From an uncultured Flavobacteriales bacterium (GTDB lineage Bacteria > Bacteroidota > Bacteroidia > Flavobacteriales_D > JABDKJ01): a stretch of DNA of 40,119 nucleotides. Made by a program: the position numbers and the translations under genes. The notes below the pieces were generated by a model, which made no database searches, was not told the DNA's origin, and saw only the letters and a program-made list of their open reading frames with translations. Where the stretch lies: positions 1 to 40,119 of the forward strand of contig CALFHF010000152.1 in NCBI GenBank assembly GCA_937875855.1. Reading direction: 5' to 3'. How positions within the stretch are numbered: position 1 is the first letter of the stretch; each line of letters starts with the position of its first letter. This document shows, piece by piece, positions 16,938 to 25,750 of this stretch.

Positions 16938-17990
16938 ATGGAATTCAGAGCTGGTGATATTGCGGATCTTCTGAAAGGAGAATTAGTAGGTGATAAAGAA
17001 GTGAAGGTGACGGACATCTCCAAGATAGAGGAGGGACGACCAGGCACACTTACCTTCCTAGCGAATCCTAAGTACGAGGAATATATCTATACCACACAGG
17101 CCAGTGTAGTCTTGGTTAATTCAGACTTTAAACCCGAAAAGGCCCTTCCAGCAAAAATTACCTTAATCAAGGTAGCCGATGCCTATGCTTCTTTGGCGGT
17201 GTTATTAGCAGCTTACAACAGCACGAAGCATGATAACGTGGGAGTGTCTGAAAGGGCTTATGTAGACGCCAGCGCTACTATAGGTGACAAGGTATATATA
17301 GGACCAAACGCAACCGTTGGCCCAGGCGTTAAGATAGCTGAAGGCGTAAAGATTTATGCTAATGCTGTTATTCAAGACAACTGCTGCATAGGTGCGGGAA
17401 CCATTATTCATTCTAACTGTTCTATTTACCACAGCACAGTCATTGGCAAGGAGTGCATCATTCACTCAGGAGTGGTCATAGGAGGAGATGGATTTGGATT
17501 TGCACCAAGAGGATCAAGCTATGATAAAGTGCCTCAAATAGGAAAGGTAATCATAGAAGATTTCGTAGAAATTGGGGCAAATACATGTATAGATAGAGCG
17601 ACTATTGGCGCAACAATAATCAAGGAAGGCGTGAAGCTCGATAATTTGATTCAGATTGCGCATAATGTGGTTATAGGTGAAAACACGGTTATTGCAGCTC
17701 AAACAGGGATTGCAGGCTCTACTCACATAGGCAAGAACTGCATGATAGGCGGCCAAGTCGGCATTATAGGCCATATCAAAATTGCTGATGAGGTTAAGAT
17801 TGCAGCTCAGTCAGGGATAGGACATTCCATTGAAGAAGTAGGAGCCATATATCAGGGCTCTCCAGCCATTCTAAACAGAGACTTCAAGCGGTCTTATGTC
17901 AATTTCGTAAAATTGCCAGAACTCCGAGACAGAATTATAAGCTTGGAGAGAAGACAGAAAGACACCGAGTCAACCACGCATGACGGATAA
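16938..17990 (+). CDS. lpxD: UDP-3-O-(3-hydroxyacyl)glucosamine N-acyltransferase
   Basis: Third step of lipid A synthesis: transfers a 3-hydroxyacyl chain from acyl-ACP to the amino group of UDP-3-O-acyl-glucosamine. The 350-residue product has the N-terminal uridine-binding domain ([18 protein letters not shown]) and a left-handed beta-helix made of hexapeptide repeats, with catalytic His242 in [10 protein letters not shown]. The C-terminal helix ends around [12 protein letters not shown] near-consensus -7 element (TAATTTAG, 16926-16933) lies 4 nt before the ATG. First gene of the operon lpxD, lpxC-fabZ, lpxA; it overlaps lpxC-fabZ by 11 bp. Confidence 0.96.
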   Translation: MEFRAGDIADLLKGELVGDKEVKVTDISKIEEGRPGTLTFLANPKYEEYIYTTQASVVLVNSDFKPEKALPAKITLIKVADAYASLAVLLAAYNSTKHDNVGVSERAYVDASATIGDKVYIGPNATVGPGVKIAEGVKIYANAVIQDNCCIGAGTIIHSNCSIYHSTVIGKECIIHSGVVIGGDGFGFAPRGSSYDKVPQIGKVIIEDFVEIGANTCIDRATIGATIIKEGVKLDNLIQIAHNVVIGENTVIAAQTGIAGSTHIGKNCMIGGQVGIIGHIKIADEVKIAAQSGIGHSIEEVGAIYQGSPAILNRDFKRSYVNFVKLPELRDRIISLERRQKDTESTTHDG

Positions 17991-19389
17991 ACAAAGAACC
18001 CTAAAGGCCCCCATGAATTTCAAAGGGGTCGGATTACACACAGGCACACTCGTTGACCTGACCGTAGAACCCTCCGAAGCCAATACAGGCTATAGATTCC
18101 AGCGCACAGACCTAGAGGGGGAACCTATAATTCTAGCTGACCTCGACAATGTGATTTCCACCGAGCGTGGAACCACCATAGCCAAGGGAGAAGCCCGAGT
18201 GAGCGTCACGGAGCACATTTTAGCTGCCCTCTATGGAATGGGAGTAGACAACGCGTTAATCAAGTTAAACGGGCCTGAAGTGCCCATTTTAGATGGGAGT
18301 GCAGCCATATTCGTGAAGGCGATTAAGAGCACTGGTCTGGTGGAGCAAGAGGCAGATAGGAACTATTTCAAGCTGGACGAGAACCTATATTATGAGGATG
18401 AGAACGGCTATTCAGAGATGTTGGCCGTGGCTACCCCTGGAGAAGAATTCAGGGTAACGGTAATGGTAGATTACAACTCTCCAGTTCTTGGTACTCAGCA
18501 TGCTTCCATGTATAGAATGCAGGATTTCGAAGAGGAGATTTCAGCTTGCCGCACATTCGTGTTCATGAAGGAATTGGGATTTCTCGCAGAGAAAGGATTG
18601 ATAAAAGGAGGCGACCTGGATAATGCCATCGTCCTCATGGAGCGTGAATATTCTGATGAGGAAATAAGAAACACCTTGAAAAAGATTGGCAGAGAGAACT
18701 TGGTTAACGAGATTAAAGTGGAAGGCATTGGTGTCTTGAACACCATTAAACTCAAGTTTGAGAATGAGCCAGCAAGGCATAAATTACTAGATATTGTTGG
18801 AGACCTTGCTTTGGTGGGAAGACCGCTGCAAGGACATTTCTTAGCAGCGAGACCGGGTCATAGGTCTAATGTCGCATTCGGAAAAATGGTGCGCGAAGCC
18901 ATAAAGGCGAGAGAGAAAACACCAAGATTTGACCTTACGAAGGAGCCGGTGTATAATATCAACCAGATAGAAAAGATGCTCCCGCATCGCTATCCGTTCT
19001 TGCTCATTGATAAGATTATCTCGGTTTCTGAAAGCAGGATAACCGGGGTCAAGAACGTGACGATGAATGAACCCTTCTTCCAAGGTCACTTCCCTGGAGA
19101 TCCTATTATGCCAGGGGTCCTTCAAGTAGAGGCAATGGCACAGGTGGGAGGTATATTTGCCTTACACGACAAGCCAGACCCAGAGAATTATTCAACCTAT
19201 TTCTTGAAGATTGACAAAGTGAAATTTAAGCAGAAGGTCATCCCAGGAGACACGATTGTCTTTGATCTAGAACTGATGTCACCAATACGCAGAGGGATCG
19301 TTCATATGCATGGAAAAGCATATGTGAATGGAAAAGTGGTGAGTGAATCGGAGATGATCGCTCAAGTAGCGAAACAAGAAGGAAAATGA
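17980..19389 (+). CDS. lpxC-fabZ: Bifunctional UDP-3-O-acyl-GlcNAc deacetylase / 3-hydroxyacyl-ACP dehydratase (LpxC-FabZ fusion)
   Basis: One 469-residue polypeptide carries two enzymes. Residues about 1-305 are LpxC, the zinc deacetylase that commits to lipid A synthesis: His79 in [10 protein letters not shown], His267 and Asp271 in [13 protein letters not shown]. Residues about 320-469 are FabZ, which dehydrates 3-hydroxyacyl-ACP and competes for the same substrate: [24 protein letters not shown] with His370, and Glu384 in VEAMAQ. The fusion is a Bacteroidota hallmark and may link membrane lipid and lipid A supply in one protein. The start overlaps lpxD and the stop overlaps lpxA by 4 bp. 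Confidence 0.96.
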   Translation: MTDKQRTLKAPMNFKGVGLHTGTLVDLTVEPSEANTGYRFQRTDLEGEPIILADLDNVISTERGTTIAKGEARVSVTEHILAALYGMGVDNALIKLNGPEVPILDGSAAIFVKAIKSTGLVEQEADRNYFKLDENLYYEDENGYSEMLAVATPGEEFRVTVMVDYNSPVLGTQHASMYRMQDFEEEISACRTFVFMKELGFLAEKGLIKGGDLDNAIVLMEREYSDEEIRNTLKKIGRENLVNEIKVEGIGVLNTIKLKFENEPARHKLLDIVGDLALVGRPLQGHFLAARPGHRSNVAFGKMVREAIKAREKTPRFDLTKEPVYNINQIEKMLPHRYPFLLIDKIISVSESRITGVKNVTMNEPFFQGHFPGDPIMPGVLQVEAMAQVGGIFALHDKPDPENYSTYFLKIDKVKFKQKVIPGDTIVFDLELMSPIRRGIVHMHGKAYVNGKVVSESEMIAQVAKQEGK

Positions 19390-20168
19390 GTCAGATCAGC
19401 GACAGAGCTTACGTGCATCCAGATGCACAAATAGGGACGGGCGTCACCATAGCCCCATTTGCCTATGTGGCAGCTGATGTGGTTATAGGAGACGGAACCT
19501 GGATAGGACCCCACGCCACGCTTATGGATGGTGCGCGCATAGGAGCTCGTTGTAGAATCTTCCCAGGCGCAGTAATAAGCGCCATTCCACAGGACTTGAA
19601 GTTCGATGGAGAAAAGTCCACTGCCGTAATAGGCGATGATAGCACTATCAGAGAGTGCGTGACAGTGAATAGAGGAACGAAGGACAAACACATGAGTAAG
19701 GTGGGGAATAACTGCCTTATCATGGCCTATGCTCACATCGCTCACGATACGTTTGTCGGGAATAACTGCATTCTTGCAAATGCCGTGAATCTAGCGGGAC
19801 ACGTGACCATAGAGGATCATGCGATACTGGAAGGTATGGTGGCCGTGCAGCAGTTCATTCGCATAGGGAAGCACAGCTTCATCGCTGGAGCATCTTTGGT
19901 AAGAAAGAATGTACCTCCGTTTGTAAGAGCGGCCAGAGAACCATTATCCTACATAGGAGTGAATAGAATAGGGCTTGAGCGAAGAGGTTTTTCTCAAGAC
20001 TCCATCCAAGACATTGAGGAGCTGTATCGACTGATTTTCGTCCATGGGAAGAACATCTCACATGGTCTTGAGCAAGCTGAAGCACAGGTCAAAGACGGAC
20101 CAGAAAAGCAGATGATTCTAGACTTCATCCGCTCCTCTGAAGGAGGCGTTATCCGCGGACTGAACTGA
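19386..20168 (+). CDS. lpxA: UDP-N-acetylglucosamine acyltransferase
   Basis: First enzyme of lipid A synthesis: transfers a 3-hydroxyacyl chain from ACP to O-3 of UDP-GlcNAc. The 260-residue protein is made of hexapeptide repeats forming a left-handed beta-helix, with catalytic His120 in AHIAHDTFVGNN and HVTIEDHAILEGMVAVQQFIRIG following. The C-terminal helical domain ends VIRGLN. The ATG overlaps the lpxC-fabZ stop. Although LpxA acts before LpxC and LpxD, it is encoded last, as usual in Bacteroidota. The ABC ATPase gene follows 6 bp after its stop. Confidence 0.97.
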   Translation: MSQISDRAYVHPDAQIGTGVTIAPFAYVAADVVIGDGTWIGPHATLMDGARIGARCRIFPGAVISAIPQDLKFDGEKSTAVIGDDSTIRECVTVNRGTKDKHMSKVGNNCLIMAYAHIAHDTFVGNNCILANAVNLAGHVTIEDHAILEGMVAVQQFIRIGKHSFIAGASLVRKNVPPFVRAAREPLSYIGVNRIGLERRGFSQDSIQDIEELYRLIFVHGKNISHGLEQAEAQVKDGPEKQMILDFIRSSEGGVIRGLN

Positions 20169-20174
20169 GGGCCC

Positions 20175-20789
20175 ATGGAGCTCTCCTTGCAAGGTATTGG
20201 TAAAAGATTCGGGAAGGACTGGATTATCAAGGATGTGAATCTTCAGCTTCCCGCTGCTTCACATACAGCCATCACTGGCGCCAATGGATCAGGGAAATCT
20301 ACCTTGATGAAGATTATCGCGGGATTCTTGAGCCCCACAAAAGGAAAGATCAATCATCACCCCATAGATAAAGAAGCTTTTTTCAAAGAAGTAAGCATAG
20401 TAGCTCCTTATCTTGACATCTATCGGGACCTAGACATGAAGCAGCAGCTGCGCTTCCATTTTTCAATGAGAGACTATGTGCAAGGAATGGATGAAGCAGC
20501 CTTGATTGACATGCTTTCACTTCCATACGACAGGCCCATCTCTTCCTTTTCATCTGGTATGGTACAACGACTTAAAATAGGCTTAGCCCTCAGCACACAA
20601 TCTTCTATCCTGCTATTGGATGAGGCCTGCATGAATCTAGATAGAAGCGCCATGGATTGGTATGCGAGCAGCATGAAACGGCTGGCAGGAGACAGGATAG
20701 TTATCGTAGCGTCTAATACTGAAGGACTAGAGACGGAGACCTGTAGTAGACGATTTCGAATTGAAGAACTTAATCTTACAAAGACTTGA
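20175..20789 (+). CDS. ABC transporter ATP-binding protein (CcmA-like)
   Basis: Short single-domain ABC ATPase of 204 residues. Walker A is G35-ANGSGKST43, the signature is degenerate (SSFSSGMVQRLKIGLAL instead of LSGGQ), and Walker B is ILLLDEACMNLD with Asp149 and Glu150. No permease gene lies adjacent. Its close position after lpxA (6 bp) suggests the same transcript; a role in envelope lipid or heme export is possible but not shown. CcmA-type ATPases for heme export share this short form. A downstream methyltransferase frame overlaps the gene's 3' end if read from an early TTG. Confidence 0.8.
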   Translation: MELSLQGIGKRFGKDWIIKDVNLQLPAASHTAITGANGSGKSTLMKIIAGFLSPTKGKINHHPIDKEAFFKEVSIVAPYLDIYRDLDMKQQLRFHFSMRDYVQGMDEAALIDMLSLPYDRPISSFSSGMVQRLKIGLALSTQSSILLLDEACMNLDRSAMDWYASSMKRLAGDRIVIVASNTEGLETETCSRRFRIEELNLTKT

Positions 20790-20832
20790 AGGCCAACATT
20801 TTTCTACTTTTATCGACCCGAAAGAAACACAC

Positions 20833-21525
20833 ATGACCCCCGAAGAAATAAACAAGGTCCTTGAGATCCCGGATTGGGACACAGCTTCAGCGGTCAAAGT
20901 AACGGAAGCTAAGTTCATCTATGACTTTATCAAGGAAAAGGGGATTGAACGCACCCTGGAAGTGGGGTTTGCCTTTGCACGTTCAGCCTCACATATCATG
21001 GCGGCCAGCGGGAAACAACACTATGCCTGTGATCCTTTTCAAGACACCTATGCCGGAATGGGATTGAAGAACCTGGAAAAACTTGGGATGAGAGAACAGC
21101 TAACGTTCTTTCCTGATTTTTCGCATAATGTAATGCCAGCCATGCATAAAGAGGGGAAAGAATTCCAATTCATATTCTTGGACGGAGATCATAAGTTCGA
21201 TGGAATTTTAGTCGATTTCTACTACGCTGACCTCTTGCTCGAGCAAGGTGGTTACGTGCTTATGCATGATACTTGGATGCGAAGTACGAGGCTCGTAGAG
21301 CGATTTGTGCAGACCAACAGGAAAGACTTTAAGAAGATAGATACCCCATTGAGAAACTTCTCCTTATTTCAGAAAGTTGGCAAAGATGAGCGAAATGGAA
21401 TGTTTTTTAAAGAATTCTGGACGCTGCAATCCCTTTTCACCCATAATGTCATCATTTGGCTCACCCAGGGCAAGCAAACGTGGCTGAAGAAGATGGTCTT
21501 TAAATTAAAGGACTTGTTGAAGTAG
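20833..21525 (+). CDS. SAM-dependent methyltransferase (Methyltransf_24 type)
   Basis: Class I methyltransferase with the motif RTLEVGFAFARSASHIMAA (glycine-poor motif I), an acidic pair in ACDPFQDTYAG, and FIFLDGDHKFDGILVDFYYADLLLEQGGYVLMHDTW, typical of the Methyltransf_24 group that acts on catechols, sugars or peptides. I chose ATG 20833 (MTPEEINKV); the frame also remains open to a TTG at 20761 that overlaps the ABC ATPase gene by 29 bp, giving 254 rather than 230 residues. Substrate unknown. It ends a few bases before the convergent ArsC-like gene, with a shared hairpin. Confidence 0.72.
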   Translation: MTPEEINKVLEIPDWDTASAVKVTEAKFIYDFIKEKGIERTLEVGFAFARSASHIMAASGKQHYACDPFQDTYAGMGLKNLEKLGMREQLTFFPDFSHNVMPAMHKEGKEFQFIFLDGDHKFDGILVDFYYADLLLEQGGYVLMHDTWMRSTRLVERFVQTNRKDFKKIDTPLRNFSLFQKVGKDERNGMFFKEFWTLQSLFTHNVIIWLTQGKQTWLKKMVFKLKDLLK

Positions 21526-21553
21526 AAGAAAGTCAACCGACTAGCTCTTCTAC
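21522..21553. terminator. Hairpin at the convergent methyltransferase/ArsC-like junction
   Basis: GTAGAAG and CTTCTAC arms (7 bp) enclose an inner AGTC/GACT stem with an AACC loop. The structure spans both stop codons of the convergent genes, consistent with a bidirectional terminator; a T-run is lacking. Confidence 0.4.
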
Positions 21554-21877
21554 CTTTTCAAGGGGTCTTCCCACCACAGCTTTATTTCCTTTAATCACGA
21601 TGGGGCGCTCAATCAATTTAGGATGCTCCAAGAGGATGCGAATCCACTCGTCATCGTTAAAGGATTTGCCTTTAAATTTCTCCTTGAACAGCGTTTCGTT
21701 CTTTCGAATCAAATCTTGAGGCCCAAGATTTAGCTTCGCCAATAAAAGCTTGAATTCCTTTACGGTAGGGGGCTCAGCGAGGTAGAGAATCTCCTCGACT
21801 TTGAGGCCTTTTTCGTGGATATAGGCCAAAGCTTCTCGACTCTTCCTACAACGAGGGTTATGATATATCTCTATCAT
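21533..21877 (-). CDS. ArsC/YffB-family thioredoxin-fold protein
   Basis: Small glutaredoxin-like protein of 114 residues related to arsenate reductase (ArsC) and Spx/YffB. The N-terminus carries YHNPRCRKSREALAY: one redox-active Cys (Cys9-10 region) without a second Cys three residues away, as in ArsC rather than Spx. The family's RPIVI...KAVVGRP segment with the conserved Arg-Pro is present near the C-terminus. No arsenic-resistance genes lie nearby, so a general redox or unknown role is as likely as arsenate reduction. Its ATG overlaps the prfB stop by 4 bp. Confidence 0.8.
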   Translation of the reverse strand: MIEIYHNPRCRKSREALAYIHEKGLKVEEILYLAEPPTVKEFKLLLAKLNLGPQDLIRKNETLFKEKFKGKSFNDDEWIRILLEHPKLIERPIVIKGNKAVVGRPLEKVEELVG

Positions 21878-22977
21878 GATTCCTTAGCGATTGAATCTCC
21901 TTCCATCATTAGAAAAGCTTTCAAAAAACCAGTGATATCGCCATTCAATGCGGCATCCACATTATAGGTTTCATGTTGGGTTCGGTTGTCCTTGATCAGC
22001 TTATAAGGCTGTAATACATAGGAACGTATTTGTGAACCCCACTCTATCTTCTTCTTGCCGGCCTCTACTTCAGCACGGGCCTCATTCCTCTTGGCTATTT
22101 CTAACTCATAGAGTTGCGACTTTAAGAGCTGCAAGGCCCTGTTCTTGTTTTCTAGCTGGCTGCGGGACTCACGGTTCTCAATAACGATTCCTGAAGGCGC
22201 GTGACGCAGTCTCACAGCCGTTTCCACCTTGTTCACGTTCTGGCCTCCCGCACCTGAAGCTCGCATGGTCTCGAAGGAGTAATCAGCCGGGTTTAATTCA
22301 ATCTCTATCGTGTCATCTACCAATGGATATACATAGACAGAAACAAAGGAAGTATGCCTGCGCGCATTGCTGTCAAAAGGAGAAATGCGCACCAAACGAT
22401 GCACACCATTCTCTCCTTTCAAATACCCATAGGAGAATTCTCCTTCAAATTCCAAAGTGACAGTTTTGATCCCAGCCACATCGCCTTCCTGCATGTCAAT
22501 TTCTTTGACTTTATAGCCGTTCTTCTCGCCCCACATGATGTACATGCGCATGAGCATGCTTGCCCAGTCGCAACTCTCTGTTCCTCCCGCGCCCGCAGTA
22601 ATCTGCATGATGGCATTCAGGGAATCTTCTTCAGCGCTGAGCATGTTCTTGAACTCCAGCTCATCTACTAGCTCAAAGGCCTTGTTATAATGATTCTCGA
22701 AGTCCTCTTCAGAAATAGCGCCTTCTTTTCTAAATTCCTGCATCACACCTAAGTCTTCCATGGCGCTAACACACGCTTGGTAAGCGTCAGTCCAGACTTT
22801 GATTCCGCGGATTTTTTTCATCACCGCTTCAGCTTCCTTGGAGTCATTCCAGAAATTAGGATCCTGAGTGTGTTTCTCCTCTTCGCGTATATCCTCCATC
22901 TTGGTCTCGATGTTGAGATATCCCTTTAGCGCCTCGAGCCGCTCGGTCAAGGCATTCACTGTATCATTCGTGATCAT
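21874..22977 (-). CDS. prfB: Peptide chain release factor 2
   Basis: Recognises UAA and UGA stop codons and triggers peptide release on the ribosome. I chose the ATG at 22977 (MITNDTVNALTERLEAL), giving 367 residues; a longer frame to 22992 would add residues that are encoded by the -7 promoter element (TACATTTG at 22982-22989). The GGQ hydrolysis motif is G244-G245-Q246 in RASGAGGQNVNKVETAVRL, and the SPF codon-recognition motif (RISPFDSNARRHTSF) is visible. The reading frame is continuous through LKGYLNIETK: the programmed +1 frameshift (CTTTGA) used by many bacteria is absent. Confidence 0.95.
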   Translation of the reverse strand: MITNDTVNALTERLEALKGYLNIETKMEDIREEEKHTQDPNFWNDSKEAEAVMKKIRGIKVWTDAYQACVSAMEDLGVMQEFRKEGAISEEDFENHYNKAFELVDELEFKNMLSAEEDSLNAIMQITAGAGGTESCDWASMLMRMYIMWGEKNGYKVKEIDMQEGDVAGIKTVTLEFEGEFSYGYLKGENGVHRLVRISPFDSNARRHTSFVSVYVYPLVDDTIEIELNPADYSFETMRASGAGGQNVNKVETAVRLRHAPSGIVIENRESRSQLENKNRALQLLKSQLYELEIAKRNEARAEVEAGKKKIEWGSQIRSYVLQPYKLIKDNRTQHETYNVDAALNGDITGFLKAFLMMEGDSIAKES

Positions 22978-22981
22978 GTCG

Positions 22982-22989
22982 CAAATGTA
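22982..22989 (-). promoter_or_regulatory. -7 promoter element four bases before the prfB start
   Basis: TACATTTG on the minus strand matches TAnnTTTG and ends 4 nt before the prfB ATG at 22977, which suggests a leaderless mRNA and decides the start codon. Confidence 0.55.
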
Positions 22990-22998
22990 CAAATAGGT

Positions 22999-23472
22999 CT
23001 AGTCATTCTTCACCTTTTGAAAACGCTCCAAAGCCGCATAGGCCATGGAGATTTTATAGCCTTTGGCAGCCAGGAAACGAATGGCTTTTTGCTTATGATC
23101 ATACTCATCGTTGGCCTTAATCTTAGGCCACTTCTGCTCCAAGAGTTTATCAATGGTCGCGGTCATTTCTGCTGCATCTAACTCTCCCAACACCTTGTCT
23201 ATCAGGGGTGCAGGAACACCCTTCATGCGCATAGCTGAGCGAATCTTCATAGGCCCCCATTGCTTAATCCTACTCTTTCCTGAAGCGAATGCTTCTGCAA
23301 AGCGCTCCTCGTTCATGTAGGCATCCTTCTTCAGGCTATCATGATAGTCCTCGAAGCGCTCCTCGGGGACTAACAATCGTTTCAGTTTACGCCTAAGTTC
23401 TGATGCGCAACGCTCCTGACCTGAGCACCAGGCCCATAATTTTTCTAAGACTTCTTGATTCAATGCCTCCAT
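22999..23472 (-). CDS. recX: RecX-family regulator of RecA
   Basis: RecX binds RecA filaments and limits their activity. The 157-residue product is all-alpha with three RecX three-helix units: CSGQERCASELRRKLKRL, YMNEERFAEAFASGKSRIKQWGPMKIRSAMRMKGV (the central conserved block with RFA..F...K) and KAIRFLAAKGYKISMAYAAL. No recA gene is adjacent. It lies upstream of prfB on the same strand with 21 bp between recX stop and prfB start, an interval occupied by the prfB promoter element. Divergent from the CotH gene. Confidence 0.87.
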   Translation of the reverse strand: MEALNQEVLEKLWAWCSGQERCASELRRKLKRLLVPEERFEDYHDSLKKDAYMNEERFAEAFASGKSRIKQWGPMKIRSAMRMKGVPAPLIDKVLGELDAAEMTATIDKLLEQKWPKIKANDEYDHKQKAIRFLAAKGYKISMAYAALERFQKVKND

Positions 23473-23500
23473 GGCACAAGGATACAGCTTCTGCTTTGGC

Positions 23501-23508
23501 TAACTTTG
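23501..23508 (+). promoter_or_regulatory. -7 promoter element four bases before the CotH gene
   Basis: TAACTTTG matches TAnnTTTG exactly and ends 4 nt before the ATG at 23513, implying a leaderless or nearly leaderless transcript. Confidence 0.55.
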
Positions 23509-23512
23509 TCCT

Positions 23513-25747
23513 ATGCGCCAGATTATTTTCGTCTTGTTGATTCTGTGTGGTCTTGGAATAAACGCCCAAGTCAATCTACCTGATAACGGCCCTTTATTCC
23601 TTCAAGATGAGGTCGCGCGCATTGACATTACGCTACCTGAAGATAGTTTCCTACTCATGATCTCTGACATAGATTACGGGAGCACACATGAATTCGATGC
23701 AGATTTCAGCTATACTAGTTCAGCAGGCACAGAGAGCATAATGAACATAGGGTTCAGACTGCGAGGCAACACTTCTTTGCAGAGCGCCAAGAAGAGTTTC
23801 AAGGTTTCCTTCAACACATTCACCGCAGGCGGAATGCTGCACGGATTAGAAAAAATGAATCTGAATGGCGAGCATAATGACCCCTCTATTCTTAGATCAA
23901 AACTCTCGTGGGATTTACTCAGATCAGCAGGACTTCCCGGAGCTAGGACCAGCCATGTAGAGCTCCATATCAATGACTTCTATATGGGCCTTTATTTGAA
24001 CGTAGAACATATAGATGAAGAGTTCGTGAAGAAACGTTTTGGGCCCAAAGAAGGAAACTTGTTCAAATGCCTTTGGCCGGCCGACTTGACGTATCTCGGC
24101 CCTGATCAAGAGGACTATCAATTTTATTCTGGAGACTACAGAACCTATGACTTAAAGACCAATCTGCAACGAGAAGACTACTCCGCCTTCGTGCATTTCA
24201 TACAGGTATTGAACAACTGGTCTGATGCTGAATTCGAATGTGAAATCCATCGCATCTTGAATGTTGATGACTACTTAAAAATGGCTGCTGCTGAAGTGCT
24301 GTTAGGGCATTGGGATGGATACATCGTGAACAAGAACAACTATTACCTCTATGAGAATCCCAGCACAGGCCGCATGGAATATCTCATCTATGACCCTGAT
24401 AATACCTTCGGGATAGATTGGTTTGGGGTGAATTGGGCACAGCGAAATATCTACACCTATAATTTTGAAAATCGCCCACTCTTTGATCGGATGATGAACG
24501 TTCCTCGATACAGGGCGCAATACAGTAATTACCTACAAGACTTTATTACGAGCTATTTCAATGAAGGTGGAATTGTAGCTCACGCCTATGAAGTGCAGTC
24601 CTTAATCGCACCTTATGCAGAGCTTGATGAGTTTATGACCTATGATTATGGATTCACCTATGATGATTTTTTAAACAGCATAGATCAAGGTTGGGGAGCC
24701 CATGTTCCACAGGGAATTGGTGAGTACGTAACCGGTCGTGTGGCCTCAGTAAATACGCAGCTTGACCCACTCTCTTCTCACCAAGTAATCAAGGAATACA
24801 GAGATAGCCTTTTGCAAGAAGGAAGCTATTTGATACGAGCATGGACCGAGGGAAACGTGGATCAAATGAAACTTAGAATCATTGAGAATGGTTCAGTTCT
24901 TTTCGAGACGACCTTGACAGATCAGGGCAATGGATTTTATAGCTACGAGCACAGCACTGTCGCGCCTTATTTTGAATATCAACTTATCTACACGCAAGCT
25001 GGAACTGATTTGATGCGCCCATGTTTACCAAAACGCGTTTGGAATGATGTGAGCAACGGCCCACTTTTTATCAATGAACTCATGGCCCTGAACAGCAGCA
25101 CCTTGTCTGATGAAAGCGGCAGTTTTGATGATTGGATGGAGATCTATAACGCAGGAATTCCATCTGTTTATCTGGGCAATAAATTCTTGACTGATGATGT
25201 GCATTGCAAGAACAAATGGCAACTACCCGACATGTATCTGGCAGGTGGAGATTTCCTCTTGGTTTGGGTTGATGATGATGTAAGCGAAGGAGTCCTTCAC
25301 ACGAATTTTAAACTTTCCTCAAACGGAGAAGAACTCGCGATTTACGCTCCCCAGAATCAATCCCTGCGCAGAATGGATTATATCACCTATCCTATGTTAG
25401 AGGCAGATGTTTCTTGGGGAAGAATCACGGATGGAGGACTTCCCTTCGTGTATTTTAGCACGAGCACACCTGATGCGAGTAACGCAGGAGGAACTGTTGG
25501 TCTAGAAGAACGGGAAAAAAGAGGGTTCAACGTCTTCCCTAATCCCACACGAAATATCTTGAACTTTGAAGAAACCTTCTCAGGCCGAATTAAGGTGCTA
25601 GACGCAAAAGGAAGTCTGCTGCTTGATAGATTAATGAATGAATCGCAGAGCCTCGATGTGTCAGGACTGCGTGATGGCCTGTGGATTATACGCTTTGAAA
25701 ACGCATCAGGAGAAAGCTGGGAAGTAAAGGTCTTAAAGCTTCATTAA
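23513..25747 (+). CDS. Secreted CotH-kinase-family protein with lamin-tail domain and type IX sorting domain
   Basis: Large secreted protein of 744 residues. A signal peptide (MRQIIFVLLILCGLGINAQ) precedes a CotH kinase-like domain: FRLRGNTSLQSAKKSFKVSF, LRSKLSWDLL, GLYLNVEHIDEEFVKKRFG, and metal/catalytic motif YLIYDPDNTFGIDW (about 290-303). Residues about 515-640 look like a lamin-tail (LTD) domain: FINELMALNSSTLSDESGSFDDWMEIYNAG. The C-terminal ~80 residues (FNVFPNPTRNILNF...GLWIIRF...VLKLH) are a T9SS type A sorting domain, so it is exported by the Por system. CotH proteins phosphorylate other proteins in Bacillus spore coats; the target here is unknown. Confidence 0.88.
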   Translation: MRQIIFVLLILCGLGINAQVNLPDNGPLFLQDEVARIDITLPEDSFLLMISDIDYGSTHEFDADFSYTSSAGTESIMNIGFRLRGNTSLQSAKKSFKVSFNTFTAGGMLHGLEKMNLNGEHNDPSILRSKLSWDLLRSAGLPGARTSHVELHINDFYMGLYLNVEHIDEEFVKKRFGPKEGNLFKCLWPADLTYLGPDQEDYQFYSGDYRTYDLKTNLQREDYSAFVHFIQVLNNWSDAEFECEIHRILNVDDYLKMAAAEVLLGHWDGYIVNKNNYYLYENPSTGRMEYLIYDPDNTFGIDWFGVNWAQRNIYTYNFENRPLFDRMMNVPRYRAQYSNYLQDFITSYFNEGGIVAHAYEVQSLIAPYAELDEFMTYDYGFTYDDFLNSIDQGWGAHVPQGIGEYVTGRVASVNTQLDPLSSHQVIKEYRDSLLQEGSYLIRAWTEGNVDQMKLRIIENGSVLFETTLTDQGNGFYSYEHSTVAPYFEYQLIYTQAGTDLMRPCLPKRVWNDVSNGPLFINELMALNSSTLSDESGSFDDWMEIYNAGIPSVYLGNKFLTDDVHCKNKWQLPDMYLAGGDFLLVWVDDDVSEGVLHTNFKLSSNGEELAIYAPQNQSLRRMDYITYPMLEADVSWGRITDGGLPFVYFSTSTPDASNAGGTVGLEEREKRGFNVFPNPTRNILNFEETFSGRIKVLDAKGSLLLDRLMNESQSLDVSGLRDGLWIIRFENASGESWEVKVLKLH

Positions 25748-25750
25748 GCT
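25737..25750. terminator. Short hairpin across the CotH stop codon
   Basis: AGCTT-CATT-AAGCT forms a 5-bp stem with a 4-nt loop across the CotH stop and up to the end of the convergent RDD pseudogene. Weak evidence for termination. Confidence 0.25.

Noticed and set aside
22978-22992. Extended prfB start (MYICD...)
   Set aside because: The extra codons are read from the -7 promoter element and no family sequence starts there; the ATG at 22977 is the better start.
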